Counted from the first letter of the stretch, positions 12,039 through 25,149 are shown. The stretch is DNA of 64,000 nt from Osmia lignaria lignaria (GCF_051020975.1 NC_135046.1:7750001-7814000), one strand, 5' to 3'. Numbers and translations: made by a program. Notes: generated by a model not told the origin, from the letters alone.

Positions 12039-12899
12039 AGTGGGTAGAGTTTGATTGGCTCGGTCAGAGGATCGTTCTGAACTTTCAACTTTTAGCTCAG
12101 TTCTGTGTAAGTGAGACCGTGAAGGATTTATAAAAACAGCTATGATAGAAGCAAATATACTGGATTTGAACTAAATTTTATTAATAGATAATTCGATAAT
12201 TTTCAATTAATTTTGTCAAAGAACCGTCATGAATTTTTAATTTTACCCAACTGCAATTTTCGATGCATTAATTCATTTATTTTTTTTTAAAACGACATTG
12301 TAGAAATAAATAAAAGAAAAATTTCATATGATTTTAAAAAAGAATTATGCAGTACAGGGAATGTTCAAAATAGTACAGATAATTATCCGCGAAATTGCCT
12401 TATTGTACGATCGAAAAACACTCGACAATAGTTTCGCGATACACAAACATATTCGTTGGAAAAATGCGACAGAAAGAAGCAGGCGAAACAAGTAATCTTA
12501 AAGCGACGGTATTTCAACCGGAAGCTACTCTTCTTCCCTCAACAGGTCCTTCATCTGTCAAGGGAACAACTTTCTACTTTTCCTCGTGTGCTCTCCGTTC
12601 GCTATTCTTTAACATCCCTCTTTATACAGTTTTCATGGTTTCCCCGCGGTCGTGCATTCTGCTTGGCAAGACACGGGGCTTGCCAGGCCGAATATATAGC
12701 TTAGCTATGACCGAAGGCGACCGTTTCCGGCAGAAACCGAGCAAAAGTGAGAATATAAGGCGTTGCCTCGTGACTGCTGCTGCTGCTCCGGGCTAAAGGA
12801 TTTTCCGAAATTTCCCGGGGGCCCTCTGTCTCTTTGCTTTTCCTTTCTCTCTCTCCCTCTCTCCCACTTTCAACTTCACCCTCACAACGTTCCAGCTTT

Positions 12900-13025
12900 T
12901 CCGCTAATATTTCATCGTAGCCGCACCAGCGTGGCAGCGGCGGCCATCTTGCTTCCGGGCCCGGGCGCGCCGGAAGCGGCCGGATGTGCCGCGACAAAGC
13001 GCCGTTGCGGAAAAATCACAGGACT
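12900..13025 (-). promoter_or_regulatory. CpG-dense ETS/YY1-like island, candidate promoter or enhancer core
   Basis: A sharply delimited GC-rich block carries CTTCCGG (12952-12958) and its inverted partner CCGGAAG (12970-12976), separated by CCCGGG/GCGCGC words. These are two ETS-type sites in palindromic arrangement. Next to them, the minus strand reads GCAAGATGGCCGCC, a YY1/Pho-like AAGATGGC core that is also a good Kozak ATG. From that ATG (12947) the minus-strand frame encodes only M-A-A-A-A-T-L-V-R-L-R before a stop at 12912. ETS plus YY1 spacing is typical of housekeeping promoters in other animals; its use here is inferred. No TATA or downstream exon is recognised. Confidence 0.35.
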
Positions 13026-16000
13026 ATGAAGCGTGGATAAACAGAGAAGGAATAATCTGTGTTCTCGCCGCCATCCCGACGCCGTTCCGCCGATGAAAAA
13101 ACACTGACGTAAAACTATATTTATGCAGTTTGCTGCTGGGATTTCGATAGCACGGCCAACTGATTGAGAAAGCCCGAACGATAGCCGATGGAGACGTTTA
13201 TATTGCCATCGAATCGTCGGTGTTATTGATGCAACGATTATACACCGATTCGTGTATGAAAGATGCTTATTCCCTCGCACCGATTTTTCATGGAAATGTA
13301 ACATACCAGGGTTATGGGTATAGCCGATTGTATGGAAACCGAAAATTGGCAAGGCAGTATGTCTATGTTGAATTTTGAGGGTGTAATAATTTTGGATCTA
13401 AAAAACGTGAATTTTTTAACTTTTCAAACTTTCCAATTTGTAGATGTAATATGTTTAATAGTAATGATGAAAATTAGAAGGCTGTCTGTTCGGTTCTTTC
13501 CACGGTTATGAGGAAAAAAATAATTACATTTGATCAAATGTTAACTTGAGTTTGCTTCGGAATAAAATGTTCTGTTCCATCCACCAGATAAATCTGATTT
13601 ACTACCCCTGCTCTTCTATTTGTTTTGATCTTTGTAAAATTCTCTTAATATAACAGCTTTGACTCTCTGGAGAACTGCAAAATGCAATTATCAAGATTTT
13701 TCTGAATAGAATGAGAGTTTCTAAGAGGATGAAATTATAAAATTGTCTGCGAGTCGGTAAAAGGTTGTGGATTAAAACGGTCAATAAAGAATTATTAATG
13801 TTGCTAATAAAAAAAATTTCTGCTACATTGTTTACTCCATTTTAAATATGCAGGAAACTAATTTGAAGGTAATTATGCTATCAAATATTTATCAAGAATA
13901 TAATTCAATACAAGAATGAAGTCCAGATCATTTTGAAAAAAAAATAAATTTTTCGTTTAGGACTTTTATAAAAATATTTTGCAAGCGTTTTAAATGGTGC
14001 AATGTTCTTTCGCTGACGCGGGGATGCACCTTTGTTAGACTTACATTATTCACCCTTCTTCCTTATTTCTTGCCGCGTTTCTTGAAGTAATTTCGTTAAT
14101 ACCACGCTGAATTCTCAGGGATAAGCAACCTCCAGCTTCAAACGAATTTTTTTTCTCCACACCCCACGAGAGAAATCCCGGGTCCAGTGCGACCAAACCG
14201 GATGGTTATTACTTAATAACTAGCTGCGTTTTAATTTGTCAGGGTTTCGCGGGCTTTCTCATCGTCGAGCTTCAACTGGGTCAACGTATGAAAAACGAGA
14301 CAGAGAAGGATCTACGGAAACGACGGAGGAAGAGAGAAGAAAGAAAAAAGAAATAATAAAAGAGCGAAGGTAATAGAGCTCGCCGTTGTAATTTGCAGTA
14401 CTCCTGGTTCGCATTAATCACGCTAGATTTAGCGAGCAAAAATGTATCGCCGCGCACTTATCGCCGCTTGTTTCTTATCACTTTCGCGCCGATGCACCCA
14501 TCGTCGGACGAATGCAATTTTTGCAGATTTACCGCCTCTCTCCTTTCCTCTCTCTCTTTCTCTCTTCGTTCAACGAGGCGAAGAATTTATTTCGCCACAG
14601 AGTTCGTTACGTTTTCATTTTATTTGTTAAAGCGTAATGCATCAGGGCAACGCGAACGGGTCATTATATTCTGTAACAGAGGAAACGAGAAACAGGAAAA
14701 ACGCGTACAGGTTGTTACTCGATAACAGCAGATTTTATTGCATTATTCCGCACTTGCCGGCAAACAAAGGGGCCAGTCGAAATTTGTTCGGGCGAGCCAG
14801 TACCGATTCAATTTACCCGCTTTCCCTCCTATCTTGCTTATCATCGGCAGTTTTTGAAGTAGCTTTCAATAGCGATAAATTGTTTCACGGTCTCGTCGGT
14901 TCTCCTGATCAAGACAGTTATTTAATTGTTACACGTAATCACTGACAGCTATTATCTCGCGTTGCAATGTACAGGTGCAATTACGGCACGATTCAAAAAT
15001 CAAAATCCTTCAACATTTTGCTTCATCGGCGGAATTTTGTTCGATGCAACAGGAAAATATCTATGATGCTCTTTTATTTTTTATATAGAGTAATTTATTT
15101 TTGTTGATATATTTTATGGCGTATATTGGAAATCAAATCACTGTTACAAATTAAAACTAATTAATTCTAATTAAGATTCACGATGCTTAAACTTGAAAAA
15201 ATTGCGAAAAATATGTCCACAATGGCATAATATTTCTTAATGGCAGAATGAAAATATTGAAACGTTTGAAGGAACAACTGTACGAATCCAAGAACGTGAA
15301 ACGAAAAGCGAAATAATGAAAGATGAAGAATTACGCTATCGAGGTGTTTACAGCGTACACCCGTGATAATATAATCCAGCCTGCATAAATATGCATCCCG
15401 TCGAGTTATTACGCTTGGGAACTGGAACATTCCAAACGCTGATGAGTACGAGGAACCGCTTTGTTTGCAAGCAGAAACTTAACCCGCCGGCAACTAATCT
15501 TAAGAAGATTCAGCTGCGGGTTAGTCTTATGCAAAGGACGGTAGCATGAAGGGATTCTCTGTTTCTTCGCGTGGAATCGCGTCGGATACGCGTTCCTGTA
15601 AATATCCTTCAAATTACTCCTTAATTAGCGACCGAGGATTCCGACAAGTTCAACAGCTTTTCTCCTTCTAAATATTAACTCACTGAAATAGTAAACTACA
15701 CAATTGTACGCTAGCATAAATTCGCTAAAATTATACTTCCGTCTTCTCTGTGGAAGTATTTGAAAAATATTCAAAATAACAAAATTAATTTTTGAAGGGG
15801 TGATTTTTTATCTCAAGAGATCATCAGTGTAGATGGAATGGAGCCATGAAATTCAAGATTAAAACGAATCAAGGATTTCAGATTGAAACACTAAACGGGG
15901 ATCCAAGAATGTTGCGAATGAATTTACGACGGAGGGTAATCGGACCCTCGGTTTCGTCCCGATGTAAAATCAAGCTAGGGCTGCTGGATGCAGGATACGT

Positions 16001-19000
16001 CGGCGCTCGGCCAAGAAAATCAAAATTTCGTCATCCGGTTGTAATTTAAAGAACGCGACCCCATCCTCGTTCACTCCCCCTGAGGAGTGTACCAAGCCAG
16101 ACTATTAGATTTTAACCTCATCTTCGACGGTGGCTTCGATTTCGCTCGACGAGCACTACCTCCGCTACGTCATATCCCCTGAGGAAACTATTTTTCGGAG
16201 AGCTAACCTTGCAACTAAATCGACCGTGATCGTTGCCAGAAGACGAATTTCTTTCGACAAAATGGCTGAAAACTGTTAAAAACTAAGAGAAGGTACGTTT
16301 GAAGTTTTCAAATTGCAATTTTCATTTAAGAAATTTGGAATTAATCTTTAATTCCACAAATTGTAAAATTGATATTGTCTTTAATTTTATGTTAAAATAT
16401 TTGAAATTTGTTCATTTCTTTCATAATGTCCATAGAAAGCGACACACGTTTCGCACGAAATTATTGCGTTTAGCATATTAAGCCGTAACACTGGTCATTT
16501 CTAACCGGTTTAATTTGAGGGCACACTGGCCCGTGGATGATAGAGAGATCTCTTCCTGCTCGTAGCTTTATCCTGGGGACACAATTTTCCCTGTCATGAA
16601 ACCATAAACATCCCCCGTCCACGAACATACCTTAGTCGGTCCCGGCTCACTCCATAATCTGGCCGCCGTTCTAACGCTGCTCCCGCGTTTCTAGCGCCAT
16701 TTAGATAAACTCGTAATCTAGACGCCGTTTCCTACACTGAAATATTCCCCCGAGGGTGTTACGAACCACCGTCGTCCCCGTACACGAGCCAGGGGTGTGA
16801 ACCCTTCTGCAACGGGAATTTAAAATCGATCCTGCTCGATGACAACAAGCGTAAACGTTCACTCGTGACAAGCAATTGCACTATCTACATACGAAACGAT
16901 GAATTTCCGTCAGCGAATTTTCGAAATTATAATGAAAGTAATAAAATATTCTTATGAAACGGTGACCTGTTTCCATTAATTTTCAGCAAGGAATTCTATT
17001 ATATTTTATAGCTGTTTTGGTTGATACGGGATTATACTCTGAAATTGGAATACTCATAGGTGAGGATAAATTTAATTTAAGTGCGAAAGTGTGTCAGAGA
17101 AGCGCGAATACCCATTTCGTAAATAGAATACCCATTCAACACATTACTAGATCACTCTGTATTCAACGAATTCAGACACGATGGATTTTCACCGAGTAAC
17201 GTGAAAATCTACGAGTGGGCTGCCTTTTATGCAGTTGCAGATTAACTAACTTTAAAAACAAGAGGATTATATTAAATTTCTGGTACCGGTCCACTGGTGA
17301 TTCTCACGAAATTCGACGTGTCGAAGATCGAACGCGTTTCGCGTACAGATAACACAAAGGTTTCGATAGTACGTTGCATTGGAATCCGAAAAGACGACGG
17401 ATCGCAGGGAGACGATGCATCAAGCGTGCCCGAAGTTTAATTCAAGCCAGGAAAATATATTTCGCGACGTAATGTGATTCACGGGAAGTGTAAATCTGTC
17501 GGTTCGAGACGGCGAAACACGTAGCCTTAATGTCGACATGTTTCATTTGTTGCTCGACACCGAAAGGCGTGGGCGTGTTTCTTCAGGGATAAATTCAGCG
17601 AAAGAAATTTCACGCGAAAGCACCTGTCGTTCCCTTTTCTTCCTTCGAATCCCTACCTTCTATTTCCATTTTCTTCTCTTCACACGTCCCGCTTACTTTC
17701 CCTCCTTTTTCCTTCTTAATTTCCCGTTATAATATAGGAACGGCAGGAAAAAGAATTTCATTTTTTTTTTTTGTAGGAAGATAGAAAGACGGACAAGTCG
17801 AAGAATATGACTGCATCGTGGTCGGCCAATTTGAAACACAAATGAACGATGGCAACGCGAAAAGAGAAAACAGGAGATACACCTTTGCACGACTTTGTCG
17901 TTGCAACGAATTATTTGCATAAACAAATTTCGACGGAAGCGAATTCAACGTGCCAGAGTGTTTCGCTGTTCCAACTATGCAGAGCAGTCTCTCGTTCGGC
18001 TCTCCATCGTCCCTCGTTCCGCTCTGCTCCGCTCTTTCCCAGAAACACATAATGATTTCTGGCTTGTTACGCTAACTTATGCGCAATATTTCGAACAAAC
18101 ACGGCCATTTTATTTTCACCAACGTCGGGGATAGAAGTTCTGGAAGCTCGACCTTGTTACACGGTCTCGACACGGGCGCAGAATGAAAACCACCACAAGT
18201 GGAATTCGCGATTTTCGACGAAATTTAGAGATAACTGGCTCTTTCGTTCCTTCTCTACTTATTGATTAACCGAGAAATACATCGTTGGTTATGAGATTCG
18301 TGTGAAAGGAACGAGAATTGCTGCGACCCACATATTTTACTCTAATTTTCATTTTTATAACTTAATGCAAATAAATTTTGTTGAGAAAATTGCTATTGCT
18401 TTAACATGCATTATATTTGTAGTGAGTAATTATCTTTTTGCAAAAGGATAAAACTGAAAATCTAATATTCTGTTCAGCTATGCCCAAAAACAAGATTACT
18501 TATTATTTTAATAATTGTAAATTTATACATTTATATGAAAAATGCATTGTACTATCTAGTATTTTTAAAACATGATTGATAAATATCAATATTTTCCTAT
18601 GTAATTACCATAAGAAAATTTTGTACATTTAATAAATAATATTGATAATTAAGAACCTTAATTATTATACCTGAAGCGACAAATATAATGAATTTTGATA
18701 TCTATGCAATATTCCAAATTTGTTGAAACTGTTTCACTCTAGAATCAAAATTTAGAGGGGAAACGAGGCTGGTTCGTTGATTTCATCGAATCATCATCAG
18801 ATACGATACATAGATACTAGCGAAACGAAAAGCACGATTGGATTATTCTATCGAATTATCACAGTCGAGGAAACACTATTTTGTACCGTAAAATTGCTCG
18901 TTTAGTATCGAGACTTCGGTTTAATCGGCCGGTGGTTCCATGGTTGTATCTCCTTTTTTGAGGACACCGATTGCTGGTGGTTTGGGAAGAGGAAACAGGA

Positions 19001-19699
19001 GGAAAAAGCGTCGTCGAAGCGGTCAAACGCAACGAGCGTCCGGAGCAGACGGTCGAATGGGCAATCAACGATCGAATGCTTCATGCGGACGAACCATTAT
19101 TCGCGTCCAATCGGTATTGCAACATGAAACACCGACAATTGGCCGATAAAATCATTATACGCCTCATTACTTGTCAGCTGCAAACGTTCGTTGTCTGCCT
19201 TTTAATTTACAGTCGATCAGAGTGACATCCTTGCTCGTCAACATAGGATTTCTTTTCATTTTTAACCAGAACAATTAAACCAGCCGTCTTGTTCACTAAT
19301 TTTATCTCGTTAATCGAATATCCAGCTTTATTCGTTGAATTAAAATCAATCTTTAAACCATAAACTTCTATACTTGTCGCGCGTTTCACGAATCGAAAGG
19401 AGCACGCATTTGATAAATTCCGAAAATTCCACATCTCGTTAGGTATTCAACAACGGAATTTTTCGTTTCATTTCCATTTCAGTTGTACAATTTCCAAAAG
19501 CACCAAAACAGAAATATCGATACTGTCCACAATGGGGTATTTAAATTAATTGTTGAACTTCGATTTTATCGAAATAATCTACCGTTTCGATAAATTATAC
19601 TATTGGTAGAAGAATAAAAAAATATTTCATAAATTTCTTAACCCCTTCGTGTTGAAATAACATTAAACCTTCGATGAAATTAAAAAAAGATCGACTTTT
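13026..19699. other. Intronic sequence, mostly AT-rich, no gene seen
   Basis: Long AT-rich blocks (13370-13990, 15040-15300, 16280-16480, 18320-18740, 19480-19680) separate patches of balanced composition. Near-repeats of TAATCT..GCCGTT..CTA occur at 16655-16673 and 16714-16734. A C/T-rich tract lies at 17625-17720 and a T12 run at 17761-17772. Open frames are all short and unassigned. Confidence 0.5.
17625..17772 (+). repeat. Polypyrimidine tract followed by T12
   Basis: 17625-17720 is almost all C and T on the + strand, and a pure T12 run occupies 17761-17772, followed by GTAGGAAG. It looks like a 3' splice site, but no coding exon follows on the + strand. It is most simply low-complexity sequence. 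Confidence 0.7.
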
Positions 19700-20850
19700 G
19701 GCCAACTTTTCCATGCAAATACCTCGGTGGAAATCGATCGAACAGCACTATGCGAGCATAAATCGTGGCAATTGATAAATCCTTTCACCGAGATAAACGT
19801 CGCAGTAAATGTAGCAGTTATGTCGACTCGCTCTTTGTTTGTCGCGATATTTATTCGTTTGGCTGTCGGTGGCTGGCGATAAATCAGCATATTCGTCAGT
19901 CGTATTCGCATTTGGCGAATCGGCGAGAGGCAGCGTCGATAACGCGATTCCACGGCGAGTCGTTTCGACGAATCCCATTCCCACGATCGAGATGGATCGT
20001 CTTTTGCAACATTTAATGCACGAGGAATAGCGGTTCCCCGGCGGGCGGCCGTGCCTCCTCGTCGCGTAACTCGTAAACCGCAAGGCACAATACGTTCATT
20101 AATGGCATTAATGGATTCCATGCCCGGCACGTAATGCCGTCATTGAAATGGCTGGCGATCAACGCGAACGCTGTCGCATTCCTGCTGTCGTTTCCGATTT
20201 GCACGCGACAACAACATTGAAAGCCCTGCTCCCGGCTTTGCCGATAAAACACCGGTTGATGGCCGTCCAGACGATGGCTCGAGGTGTTTCGGGGGCCGAT
20301 AAAGCACCGGTTAATTGCCGAATGAAATTAAACAGCAGTTAAACCCTCGAGTCTTGAGTAATTATAAGAAGTTATAAGATGCCTCCTGTAGTCTAACTCT
20401 CCTGTTCGCTCGCCCCCATCACCCTCCGCCCCTATATTCCTCACCCTATATCTTTCTCGCTCTGCTACGTGCTCCCGGTCTTACCACCTTCATCAACCCG
20501 TTGCACCCTCTTCTCTTCCATCCTTCTCCCCCCTTTTAAAGGCACTATCCCTAGGGGCCGTTAACTGCAATCAAAGTTAACCCGGAGTTATAGGGGAAAA
20601 CTGCAGAGCGGCAGTTAATGTTTAACGGCACTGTTAAATGCAGGCTTTCGCTTTCTCTCTTTCCCTCTTTCGGCTCCTTCCAACCCCTTCTTTTCCCTGT
20701 TTCACGCCCCCTCTTCCCGCTTTTCTATGCTCCTTGAAGCCCGACGTTTAGGCCATTTCCGGCTGTGGCCGGGCGGAACGAGTGGCCGATTCTCCCGGAG
20801 GTCCAGATTCGACTTTAGTGCCTCGGACCATCCTGTCCACGCTAAGTGAA
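19700..20850. promoter_or_regulatory. Candidate cis-regulatory module with homeodomain pairs and GATA/Grainyhead-like units
   Basis: This is a block of balanced composition within AT-rich intron. It holds tandem ATTAATGG words (20098-20105 and 20107-20114) and GATAA words (for example near 19880). It also holds the repeated GATAAA-CACCGGTT unit (listed separately) and many GTTAAC/CAGTTA/TAACTG words at 20560-20640. C/T-rich arms flank it at 20390-20540 and 20640-20730. Open frames exist on all strands, up to 155 codons on the minus strand, but they overlap one another and show no domain. Enhancer function is inferred from motif density. Confidence 0.35.
20240..20320 (+). repeat. Two 26-bp direct repeats containing GATAA and ACCGGTT
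   Basis: 20240-20265 and 20295-20320 agree at 23 of 26 positions, with a 55-bp period. Each reads GCCGATAAA, then CACCGGTT, then an A/T-rich pair and GCCG. The conserved parts correspond to a GATA site and a Grainyhead-type (ACCGGTT) site at fixed spacing, while the three differences fall outside both cores. This suggests that site content, rather than mere duplication, has been kept. Confidence 0.8.
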
Positions 20851-23800
20851 CGACCATTTGGAAGATTGCACAGTCCTTACTTTGGCTGACCTACTTTGTG
20901 ATCCGATTCCGTTTGACACAATGTCCTGCCGATTTTCTTCTGCTCGCTATACCACGTTTCCTAGTGGAAGGCTTGTCGATTAGCTCGCTATTGAATCCTC
21001 GAAATCGAATCTTCTTCGATATACCGGACGATTATATGGTTGGAGATGTTACGAGGAGATGCGAGTCGGAAAATGCTGGTAAATGTGTGAAATGGAGCTC
21101 TTTCCTTTTAAAGGGGAGCTCCTATCGTAGTCGGTATTAATTGAATTTTTTAATGGAATAATGTATTTGAAACCAGGTGGAGCAGTAACGGTTTGTGGAA
21201 AAACTTGAATAATATTACTATTATGATAGTAATAAAAATTGAAATCTTAGAATGGAAATCTAGTTATTTTTGCCCTTAATAATTATTAGCAACCGAAATA
21301 TCATAGATCTAAATAATGAACGATTCAAGACGGTAGGAATTTCGCAGGAAAACGGAGAAACTCCTTAAAGGAGCATCGTGTAACTCGAAAACACATCGTT
21401 TCACCAGGAACAATCTAATATCGCACTCAACGACTTGCAGAGCGCAACATTCAAAGACCTAAGGAGATTGTCCAGGATAATTATAACGTAACTAGCAAAA
21501 CGTTCCTCGCTATTGCAAACTCCCTGCTTGTCAGACTAAAGGTCCCACGTAATAACTTATCGCGTGCAAAATGCCGGGAATGCAAGCAGGTAACAATATT
21601 TACGGGCGTTCTCGAATATGCAGCGTCGACGGGACGACGATTCCGCGATGCAAAATTAACGAGGGGATAAGGGACGACCAGGCGGGGGTTGCCTTTTAAA
21701 CGGCGCGAGTTCCGCGCGAAATGGGTTGCACGCCCTAAAACAAGGGAGCAAACACTTGCGCGATAAACCGTTACCTGAGAATGCAAATGACCATCGTTTA
21801 CGCTTTACTCGACCTTCTACCGACTTCACCATTGTACTCGAATCGATTTTAAATGAATCTCTTCGACTGTTTCCAATCTCCTTTCATCGTTGCCTTTTGA
21901 TGCTCCAACGAGCTTTTCAAGCTTGTCAGCAATTTATCATAAAAAGCAATTGAATATTTTTATTTCTATACAAATCGAGAATTGATTGTAGAAGAGATTT
22001 ACTTTTGAAAGGTGCGTTCTGAGCAAGCGAAAACGATTGTATTTTATTATCTTATTTCTTACAGCCTCAAATTTTAGTGTGCTTTTCTTGAACGGAATCA
22101 TATTATTTTCATTTTCTAAATTTTACGTTGCTCAAGGGACAAAGATGAAATACAAAGAAATCTTTTACTGTTATTGATGAAAATTAACGAAATTCATACA
22201 TGTTAAAGGGTGAAACGTGTTCTTGGCAATGTTGCCGTCAACGCCGTGCAATTATGAATCGGCGTAACAGATAATTATGGTAATACGAGATTACGAATTA
22301 GCGGTAACGCAACGTAAATTTATGTAATTATTGTAGTAATGAATCTGCTAGCCAACATGACTAATGCAACGGATTTCCCGCAACGGACATGACAAATACG
22401 TAAATCTGTATCACGATAACTACTGTAATCAAGCAGCCCTGTTCCACGTATTGACGGCGGGCCAACATGGCAAGACCGCGAGAAATCGTTTCCGAAATTT
22501 CATTCGCGCGAAACACGTGCGCCCAGCTATCCAGCCTGTTATTCTCCATGTACACGCCAACGCTACTACATTTTACGCAATAAAGTACAGCGAATTAGAG
22601 AGGTGCTCACGCTACGTTGCTCTTTGAACGTGATATTAACAAACGAGATACCCACTGACTATGTTTCATCCTCGTCAAGTTTCGGATCATCCAAATTCTA
22701 TCTGCAAATTGACATATTTTCTGATTTTCGACGAAATCTCTTGTTATTCTCGATACTAGATTTGCACGATTATTATATATTTGTTTGAACGCGTTGATAA
22801 TTTCAAATTTAACTATAATCGAATTTGTCAACATACACTTAATTCATTACTCTGATAATTACCACGGAGGTACCAATAAACAGATACTACAAATTTAATT
22901 CGTTCAAATCATTGAAAGAAGAATAGAAGATTCTATTCGATGAAGTTATAAAAAAAATATATAAAATCTGTATCTGCAGTTGGAATTTTTGAAACACAGC
23001 TGGAATGTAACAATAAAAAAATCGACAGTTGCTTATACGTTTCAACCTCTCACGTCCTTGGTCCTCCTTTCATCCGCGAAACCACTCTTCCCCTGAATTT
23101 TCAGCACGCGTACTCGCCTGCACTTCTGCCACTTGCCCTCTCAGCTTTTTCCCTCTTGTCGCCACCGTCGCTTCTCCGGTAAGGCACGATGCATTTTTTT
23201 TTTTCTCTTCCTTCGGCTTCCGCGGTGCTCGAGCCACGGTGCAACGCAGTCTGTTGGTGATTAGTGTGCTCATTACGGCCGACGCTAATGATGCTTGCAT
23301 CGCCAGACAAAAGCTGCGACAACCGAGCGTGTACGAGTTGCGAGCTGCGAGCACTGCCGCGACATCTCTCATCCTTTTTCTCCGCGTCCACCCTCGTGGA
23401 GTTGTTCCCTTCCTTCCCGCCACCCTTGCCGTGGGAACACGGGTTTCATTCTGAACGAGTTGTGCTGCGAGCTTTCTACGGCGTCGAACGGCGTCGCGAC
23501 GCGAGGGCACATCCCTGAGACGTCAGATGCGGCGTGGACAATATTCCATTCGCGTTTGTGATCTTTTCACAGAGATTATACAGAATTTAACCCTTTTGCT
23601 AGTTTCGTTATCCATCCCCCCAGAACATGTCTATCTCCAAATCATTATCGGTCTTGAGGATTACGAAAACTAAGATTTGTGTAGTTTCATATTGAAAAAC
23701 GAAACGAAAGTCGATGAATATTAAACGTGGATTTTGCATCCCTTGTTTACTGCACATCGAAGAATGAAAATGGTACTCAGAAAAAATACTCGCACAAAGG

Positions 23801-25149
23801 TAACGCGAGGAATAAGTGAAATACATGGCGCAAGCAATTCTCTGTAAAATGAACTTTAAGAAGCGAGTATAAGCTGGAAAAGTTAATTGCTCGCCGTGAA
23901 AAACAAATTCGCTTGGACTTCAAATTACGCGATTTATGAAATAATTCGCTCGAAGAGCCACAAGGCTGCCCCCTCCCCCCAACCAGGAGAATTAATAGAA
24001 CAGGGTGTTCGATTGTACGAACTAATTAGAGAATATATGAATAGCGGGGGGAAAAAGCGCGACGCTTCAGAATGTGACACATTTTAATTTTGAATGCAAC
24101 ATTTTAATTGCGACGCTCTGAAGCACAATTAGGATAATGTTTTTAATTTTTCAGCCGGAAATTTCTTGCCGTTCTCACAGTTTCGGTCGAGCATTTTTAA
24201 TGAAAAGGCTCTTTGACAATAGAATTTTAATCGTTATCGAATGCGTTCGCGCCTTTGTTAATTTTTATTAAATTATTCTTCCGCTGAAATTTCCGTAGTA
24301 ATCGTCGCTGACTCGACGAAATGTCGGTCATTTTTCCCTCGCGCAATTACAGAATTCGCGTGAAACATTTTCCCCCGTAAAGAGCACCGACGAATTTACC
24401 GAATATCGAATTTACGGAAGAAAACGTTGAAACACGTAAAATCGTGTCGAAGTTTAGTAAATAAATTAATAACGAATAACAAGCTTCCAAAGTGAACGTC
24501 CCTATCACTACGGGGAATATATTTTCCGTCGATTAAACTACACGAAGTCAGCTTTCAGAAGCCGCAAGAAATTCAAGGCCGATGCGAGATTCTGTCAGCA
24601 AAGAAAAACGGGTCTAACCAGCTAAGGAGAAGAAAGCCGCTCGTCAAGGGTGGTATGAGAGGGTGATCTCTCTCTCTCGAGGAGGGGATGAGACATGCCA
24701 CGTCGCCGAGGCCGTACCGAAACACGAGGAAATTAATAAATTGCTCAAACTTAAGTCGACCCCCTAAGTGCTGGAATAAAGGACCTTCATAAATTTCATT
24801 CCACGCGCCCCTGCGCCTACGCTCGGCCGGTTTCCTTCATCCCTGAAGAAGGAATGCTCCAGTCTCGCCGTACAGACGCGGATCTCCCTTCTCCTCTACC
24901 CTGGCTCGAGAGATTTCGAAAAAAAACCGAAGAAATTAGTCGAAAGTTCCGAGACGGAGGCGAAACGGTGATAAATAAGGGTAAGATAAGGTAATCGTTT
25001 TACACAGGTACAGAGATTAAAATCTCTACTGTTTTTTTGAATCTACGATTAATTTCGTTGACGAGCAGGAACAAATTGTTTCGCCTTTTCCAAACGATAA
25101 GGTAATTCGGGGCGTTGGCTAAGAGGATTGCCAACGGTTCAGGTGGCGT
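20851..25149. other. Intronic sequence, no gene seen
   Basis: 21140-21330, 21940-22340 and 22640-23030 are AT-rich. 23030-23560 is GC-rich, with a T11 run at 23194-23204 and overlapping open frames of about 140 codons on both strands, so none can be trusted. A nested short repeat lies at 24059-24124. CT words occur near 24666-24680. No RNA gene or mobile element was recognised. Confidence 0.5.
24059..24124 (+). repeat. Nested short repeats (GCGACGCT pair, ACATTTTAATT pair, GCTTCAG/CTGAAGC inverted)
   Basis: GCGACGCT occurs at 24059-24066 and 24110-24117. ACATTTTAATT occurs at 24079-24089 and 24099-24109. GCTTCAG (24064-24070) is inverted as CTGAAGC (24118-24124). The nested layout within 66 bp suggests local duplication by slippage or a small hairpin element. 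Confidence 0.65.

Larger units (their letters stand above)
9864..12900. other. Intronic sequence, no gene seen
   Basis: This stretch holds a polypurine tract (11386-11478), a (GATC)3 word at 11251-11262 and a DREF/BEAF-type TATCGATA at 12031-12038. It also holds a short CTG run (12774-12787) and a CT-rich run (12844-12865). 10640-10900 and 12130-12400 are AT-rich. Open frames near 10300-10660 and 11200-11600 overlap on several frames and match nothing known to me. Confidence 0.5.

Noticed and set aside
18855..18864. TATCACAG, the seed of the miR-2/13 family
   Set aside because: The match stops after the seed and no hairpin partner is visible.
23029..23518. 141- and 146-codon frames on opposite strands
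   Set aside because: They overlap each other, are low in complexity and match no family. GC content explains the lack of stops.
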